NCBI GenBank assembly: GCA_002433485.1
Contig: DJIF01000068.1
Location: 1-27,770 of the forward strand
Length of the DNA: 27,770 bases
DNA from: Deltaproteobacteria bacterium UBA6601
Lineage (GTDB): Bacteria > Myxococcota_A > UBA796 > UBA9615
Direction of reading: 5' to 3'
This document shows positions 23,924 to 27,770 of this stretch, one piece after another. Position numbers and translations under genes: made by a program. The notes beneath the pieces were generated by a model. That model did not search any database and had not been told where the DNA came from. It saw nothing but the letters and a program-made list of their open reading frames with translations. How positions within the stretch are numbered: the first letter of the stretch is position 1; each line of letters opens with the position of its first letter.

Positions 23924-26775
23924 GGTCGCCGTCTTCGCGCTCCAGCGAACAGCAGCGTCGTAGTAGCCAACAGCAAGGAAAGAGCGTCGGGCGAGCTCGA
24001 TGGGCCAGTGGAGCAGGTGCATCCGCTGGCGCTGATGAGAGCGCCATCGCCGCCGGGACTCTGATCGTTTTGGCTATCGTCATCGCCCTGGGTGCTGGCT
24101 GCAGGAACCAGCACTACTCCTACATCGTCAATGTTCCAGCCACCTAGCTCGAGTCCGCCATCGCTGATGATCTCCCAGGCGATCTCTGCACGGTTGTCAT
24201 CCGCCACGATTTCGGTGATGTCGTAGCTGCGGAAGGCCCAGTGCAGGTCTTTGTGGTGGCGGTCAGCTCCGTCTGCTTCAGAAGAAGCGAATTGGCTCCA
24301 GACCAGCGTGTTGTTGACCAGTACTTGAGCCTGGTCATAGTAGCCGTCTTCGACGTTCAGCCAGCGCCGGAACTGGAGCATGACCCGGTCGCCCTGCTCG
24401 CGTTCAGGGAGTTCAATTACAGGGCTCGTCAGGCGATTGTGAACGTCAGCCTGGTAGGCGCCGTTCCAGTTGTCATCGATGGCAAGGTCGTTGCCCCACA
24501 CCTGGTCGCCACTGAAGGCGTAGTCGGGGTCGCCTTCCTCGCCTTGCGGCTCTCCCCACTGCCAGTCGTCTGCTCCCAGTTGCTCGGCTCCCGATATCAG
24601 CAGGTGCGTGAAGTCTCCGTCTCGCTCTTCAAAGTCTTCGAAGAAGAGTGAGTTCGTCGCCCCTATCCAGACCCCAAACCACGGGTCGCTGATGGAGCCC
24701 TCTGGTAGCTTGGCGATCACCTCCCCGTCTTCACCCTCAGCTTCGATGTAGTAGCGCACATAGCTGGCGGCGGGTGCCGCTGGAATCGTGCCGACGTAGC
24801 TGCCATTTTCCTGTCCTTCGCTCATGTCCTCTGAGGCCCATTCTCCGTCCTCACCGTAGCTCCAACTCAGCACCAGTCTGGTGACCTGGTCGTTATCGCA
24901 GTTGAGATTGGAAAGCTCGCTTGCGACCTCAACGGTGAGCTTGCCGTCGGGCTCGGTCTGCGAGGTCAACGGGGTGTGTTGCAGCGCACTTGAGCCTGGG
25001 GAGTCGCCGGACCAGGCCAGGCCGTGGCGCTCAAAGACTTCATCGATTAGACAGCGATTAGGTGAGCCGTTGCTCAGGTCGCCGTCATCGTCGTCTTCCA
25101 GTAGCAGTTCTCCGTAGACCAGTGGGATCTCTGCGGCTCGGCGCGCCGCGGCCAGGAAGAATGAGTCAGCCAGTTCCACTCCATCAGCGTAGCCATAGGT
25201 CTCGATGAGTCCCTGGCGAAGGTGCCACAGTGCGCTGCCGATGATCAGTCCGGTGCTGTGTGGGTCTTCTTCGATGTCTTCTGGCCAACGGTATTCGCCA
25301 TCCAACTGGCGAAGTGGTTGATTCGATTGGAGAAAGAAGCCTGGCGCCAGGTCAGAGCTGTCGGTGATTGTCGCGCTCATATAGTCGGCCAGACCCTCGC
25401 TGATGGAACCATCACCGAAACCCCCGGCCCCCTGAATGATGTTCCAGAGGTGAAAGCCGTGGCCGTACTCGTGGTAGATGACGTCGGCCACCCTGGCGGT
25501 GTTGTTGCAACCTTGTCCCTGGACCACAAAGTTGATTGTCGATTCCTCGTCAAACCAGGCGTTGCAGCGGCTGCTGCCGTCGTTGACCCGGGTGATGACC
25601 CGCTCATCTGCCCATGGAAAGCTCGACCGGATCTTCAGCCCACGGGCGCGCACTTCGTGGGCTGAGATGTGAGCGTCGATTTGGGCCAACTCGCGGCGAT
25701 AGTTGCGGTTGGAGAGGTCTTCTTCATTGGCCTGGGCGACCAGGGTAGCGGCGTCCGCGTCAAGCTCGTCGATGAACTGACTCAGGCCCCTGTCGTCCAA
25801 TGCTCGAATGTCAAACCACTGCGACCCAGCGCTCCAGCGCAGTTGTACTGGTGCTTCGGCATCGACTGAGAACACCCCTTCGCTATCGGCGGTTGCCGAA
25901 AGCCCTCCGCCGCTCAATTCGGCAAATACCATGGGTGACCGAACCAGATCTGGACCCGGTCGTCGGTCATCATGCTCTCCTTGGATTTCGCCGGATACAA
26001 AGCGAATCCGTTCTTTCCAACCCAGAAACTCCGCACTGTGGGCGTCAATGTAGACCTCTGGGCTGCTGACCTTGGCCTGACCGCGCAGCTGGAAACGCCA
26101 GGCCAGGCGGTAGGTGCGGGCTCCTGATCCAAACAGCGGGAGAACCACCAACTCTCCTTTATCGGCCAGAAAGTTGGCTTCCTGGTTGGGGTCCAGGTTC
26201 TGAAGGGCGACCTTTAGGGCAGCTGCTGGCGTAATACCTGGCGATGTGTTCATGCTGATGCCAGGCATGGACTCAAACTGGGCCATCAAAAAGCGGTCTG
26301 CTTTGAAGCGGAGTGAGACTCTGGCGTCGATCACCTCAAGGCCATGCCACAGGCGCTTGAAGGTCAGGGTCGTAATGCCCTGCGAACGGTCGAGGACCCA
26401 AGGGCTCAGATCATCGAGGGAGATGTCGCGACCGCCGAGCAGTTGGTGCTCGCTAACCAGGATCTCGCGACCCAACTGCCAGACCTCCTTGTCGTCGCTC
26501 AGTCGTGCCGGGTCTACCGGCCATCCGCTGCCCAATAATTGGGCCGGGGTGTGAGTGACCTCGTCCCACAGTGCTTGCCACTGACCTCCGCGGCGTTGCA
26601 GAAAGTCCTGGAAGGCTGGCGAGCGAGTCAGTCGCTGTTGAACCCCCGCATCATGAACACGGTGCTGCCGGGCCTGGTCCATGTGGTGGTAGCCGCCGTC
26701 GCCGCGAATGGCATGAGAATCTGCGCTCGCTGCGATGGTGAAGGCGGCTGTGATCAAGACAAGAAAGTGCTTCAT
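23920..26775 (-). CDS. Secreted M36/fungalysin-like zinc metallopeptidase with MYXO-CTERM-like anchor
   Basis: 951 residues from the ATG at 26775 (AGGAGAATTC just upstream); the frame stays open further upstream but that part is not protein-like. Signal peptide MKHFLVLITAAFTIAASA. Residues about 50-260 resemble the inhibitory FTP/PepSY propeptide of thermolysin-type enzymes (ITTLTFKRLWHGLEVIDARV; PEVYIDAHSAEFLGWKERI). The catalytic centre is HEYGH (435-439), with the third zinc ligand Glu460 in SISEGLADYMSA: the gluzincin pattern H-E-x-x-H...E. A helical domain follows (DDDDGDLSNGSPNRCLIDEV), then an Ig-like stretch and a jelly-roll domain like that of immune-inhibitor-A proteases (ending GGWNIDDVGVVLV). 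The end, SASGCTCSTG...LLLATTTLLFAGARRRR, is a MYXO-CTERM-type anchor. Likely role: surface or outer proteolysis for feeding or predation. Confidence 0.9.
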   Translation of the reverse strand: MKHFLVLITAAFTIAASADSHAIRGDGGYHHMDQARQHRVHDAGVQQRLTRSPAFQDFLQRRGGQWQALWDEVTHTPAQLLGSGWPVDPARLSDDKEVWQLGREILVSEHQLLGGRDISLDDLSPWVLDRSQGITTLTFKRLWHGLEVIDARVSLRFKADRFLMAQFESMPGISMNTSPGITPAAALKVALQNLDPNQEANFLADKGELVVLPLFGSGARTYRLAWRFQLRGQAKVSSPEVYIDAHSAEFLGWKERIRFVSGEIQGEHDDRRPGPDLVRSPMVFAELSGGGLSATADSEGVFSVDAEAPVQLRWSAGSQWFDIRALDDRGLSQFIDELDADAATLVAQANEEDLSNRNYRRELAQIDAHISAHEVRARGLKIRSSFPWADERVITRVNDGSSRCNAWFDEESTINFVVQGQGCNNTARVADVIYHEYGHGFHLWNIIQGAGGFGDGSISEGLADYMSATITDSSDLAPGFFLQSNQPLRQLDGEYRWPEDIEEDPHSTGLIIGSALWHLRQGLIETYGYADGVELADSFFLAAARRAAEIPLVYGELLLEDDDDGDLSNGSPNRCLIDEVFERHGLAWSGDSPGSSALQHTPLTSQTEPDGKLTVEVASELSNLNCDNDQVTRLVLSWSYGEDGEWASEDMSEGQENGSYVGTIPAAPAASYVRYYIEAEGEDGEVIAKLPEGSISDPWFGVWIGATNSLFFEDFEERDGDFTHLLISGAEQLGADDWQWGEPQGEEGDPDYAFSGDQVWGNDLAIDDNWNGAYQADVHNRLTSPVIELPEREQGDRVMLQFRRWLNVEDGYYDQAQVLVNNTLVWSQFASSEADGADRHHKDLHWAFRSYDITEIVADDNRAEIAWEIISDGGLELGGWNIDDVGVVLVPAASTQGDDDSQNDQSPGGDGALISASGCTCSTGPSSSPDALSLLLATTTLLFAGARRRRP

Positions 26776-26878
26776 GAATTCTCCTGGGCGTAACATTAGC
26801 AGCCACGATGTGTAATGCCAGTCGCCCATTTTGCCCGTTGGCTTCATCTGCTCCTTCCTCGGGCTACAGTGAGGTTCT

Positions 26879-27770
26879 ATGGCAACGCCGCGTACAGCAG
26901 CGCACCTGGTTGTGGCGAGTCTTCTTCTGTTGGCCGCATGTGGCGTGGAGTCCCCTTCTGCGACTGCGCCCGATCTGACAGAGCGGGTAGGGCTGCCTCC
27001 TACCTTGGCGGAGTTGAGGGAAGGGGAGAACACCCCTCAGCCTGCTGTGGATCCAGCGGCCTGGCAGCTTCCGGAGCAGGATCTGCCTGGGGACCCTGAT
27101 TGGCTGAGGCTGTTCTTCAGCCAGGACAATCGGGGTGAGCTGGACCCCTGTGGCTGCCCTGGCTCTCCGTCCGGAGGCATGGCGAGACGCTTGACTCTGG
27201 TTAAAGAGATCAGGGCCTTGCTGCCTGATGCAGTGCTGGTGGAGGGACCGACTTGTTTAAGTCGTGCGGTGCTGGGTACGGAGGTGGTGCGGGGAGAACA
27301 TCGGGCCCGCGCCAGGCTTCTGGTTGAACTGCTTGCTGCCACTGCGCCGGAGGCATTTTTTCCTGGGAATGCTGATTTTGAGGTGGTCCCCCCTAAGGAG
27401 CTTGCTCAGCTGGCCGCTGCACAAGGCCTTCCTCTGGTCGCAACCAACCTTGAGCCGGGGATTGCGGGAGGAGCCTTCGCTCCATATCTGCTGATTGAGC
27501 GCGGGTCGCGCCGGGTGTTGTTACTGGGGCTGGTAGCCGCGGCCGACAATGAGGGGGTGCGCGCCCTGGTGCCGACGGTGGATGCGGTTCGGGCCACTGA
27601 AGCCGCTATTGAAGGGGCGATTCGGCAGCATGGGCCGGTAGATCTGGTGCTTGGTTTCACTGACGCTGGGGTCCGCGAACTTGCCGAGTGGCGCAGCAGG
27701 GGCCTTGATCTGGATGTGTTGGTTGCTCCGCCGGTTCCGGGCGAACCTTCTGTGCCGAGTTGGCGAGATC
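26879..27770 (+). CDS. Lipoprotein with Cys-Gly-Cys metallophosphoesterase-like N-terminus, 3' end outside window
   Basis: The frame from the ATG at 26879 (GAGG ribosome site) stays open to the right edge, 297 residues visible. A lipoprotein signal peptide ends in LLAAC (Cys21). Residues 79-104 read FFSQDNRGELDPCGCPGSPS followed by GGMARR, a block I recall from bacterial lipoproteins related to 5'-nucleotidase/SoxB-type metallophosphoesterases (pattern N-x-x-G-x-x-x-x-C-G-C...GG-x-A-R-R), often followed by cytochrome c heme sites. The next parts (PGNADFEVVPPKELAQLAAA; GLPLVATNLEP) fit the same fold: Gly-Asn-x-Asp/Asn and Ala-Thr-Asn-Leu are metallophosphoesterase markers. Whether heme motifs follow lies outside the window. 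It diverges from the metallopeptidase gene with 103 bases between. Confidence 0.78.
   Translation, partial: MATPRTAAHLVVASLLLLAACGVESPSATAPDLTERVGLPPTLAELREGENTPQPAVDPAAWQLPEQDLPGDPDWLRLFFSQDNRGELDPCGCPGSPSGGMARRLTLVKEIRALLPDAVLVEGPTCLSRAVLGTEVVRGEHRARARLLVELLAATAPEAFFPGNADFEVVPPKELAQLAAAQGLPLVATNLEPGIAGGAFAPYLLIERGSRRVLLLGLVAAADNEGVRALVPTVDAVRATEAAIEGAIRQHGPVDLVLGFTDAGVRELAEWRSRGLDLDVLVAPPVPGEPSVPSWRD

Overview
The window is GC-rich and looks like a chromosomal segment of a Myxococcota-type bacterium (formerly delta-proteobacteria). The main evidence is two secreted proteins (5860-7650 and 23920-26775, minus strand) that end in a MYXO-CTERM-like tail: a Cys-containing motif, a short hydrophobic helix, then an Arg cluster. 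Other evidence is the many secreted or lipidated proteins, a DUF4388-like protein, and a lipoprotein with a Cys-Gly-Cys metallophosphoesterase-like N-terminus. I see no transposase, CRISPR array, rRNA or tRNA. Species cannot be named from sequence reading alone.

Layout. 1-5820 is read rightward: a TPR protein cut by the left edge, a secreted acidic probable outer-membrane protein with its own promoter, a five-helix membrane-anchored sulfatase/alkaline-phosphatase-superfamily enzyme, a secreted DUF4476-like protein, and an Rrf2-type regulator with four Cys. A MYXO-CTERM surface protein (minus, 5860-7650) lies back to back with a long phosphohexomutase (plus, 7804-9972). 10024-14376 is a minus-strand block: ECF sigma factor, membrane anti-sigma factor, and a secreted PDZ/S41-peptidase-like protein that lacks the catalytic Ser/Lys pair, followed after a gap by a DUF4388-like protein. 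khpA (RNA-binding KH protein) is next, with about 620 bases of non-coding DNA upstream that holds an AT-rich cluster of palindromes.

15454-19427 is a minus-strand series: rpoZ (RNA polymerase omega, with a good sigma70-type promoter), a small acidic protein, hutH and hutU, ending in a hairpin with U-tract. The first two steps of histidine breakdown (histidine to urocanate to imidazolone propionate) are therefore encoded downstream of an RNA polymerase subunit; hutI and hutG are not in the window. Divergently, 19754-21012 holds two translationally coupled proteins of unknown function, then groES-groEL and a strong hairpin. 23261-26775 (minus) encodes a large secreted M36/fungalysin-like zinc metallopeptidase overlapping a secreted TPR protein by 4 bases. 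At the right edge a divergent lipoprotein gene (26879 onward) runs out of the window.

The best candidate for an undescribed system is the sigma / anti-sigma / pseudo-protease unit at 11799-14376. It has an ECF-type promoter-like sequence in front of the sigma gene, and its third gene looks like a tail-specific protease turned into a non-catalytic periplasmic PDZ sensor. Second are the coupled unknown pair beside groESL and the palindrome cluster upstream of khpA.
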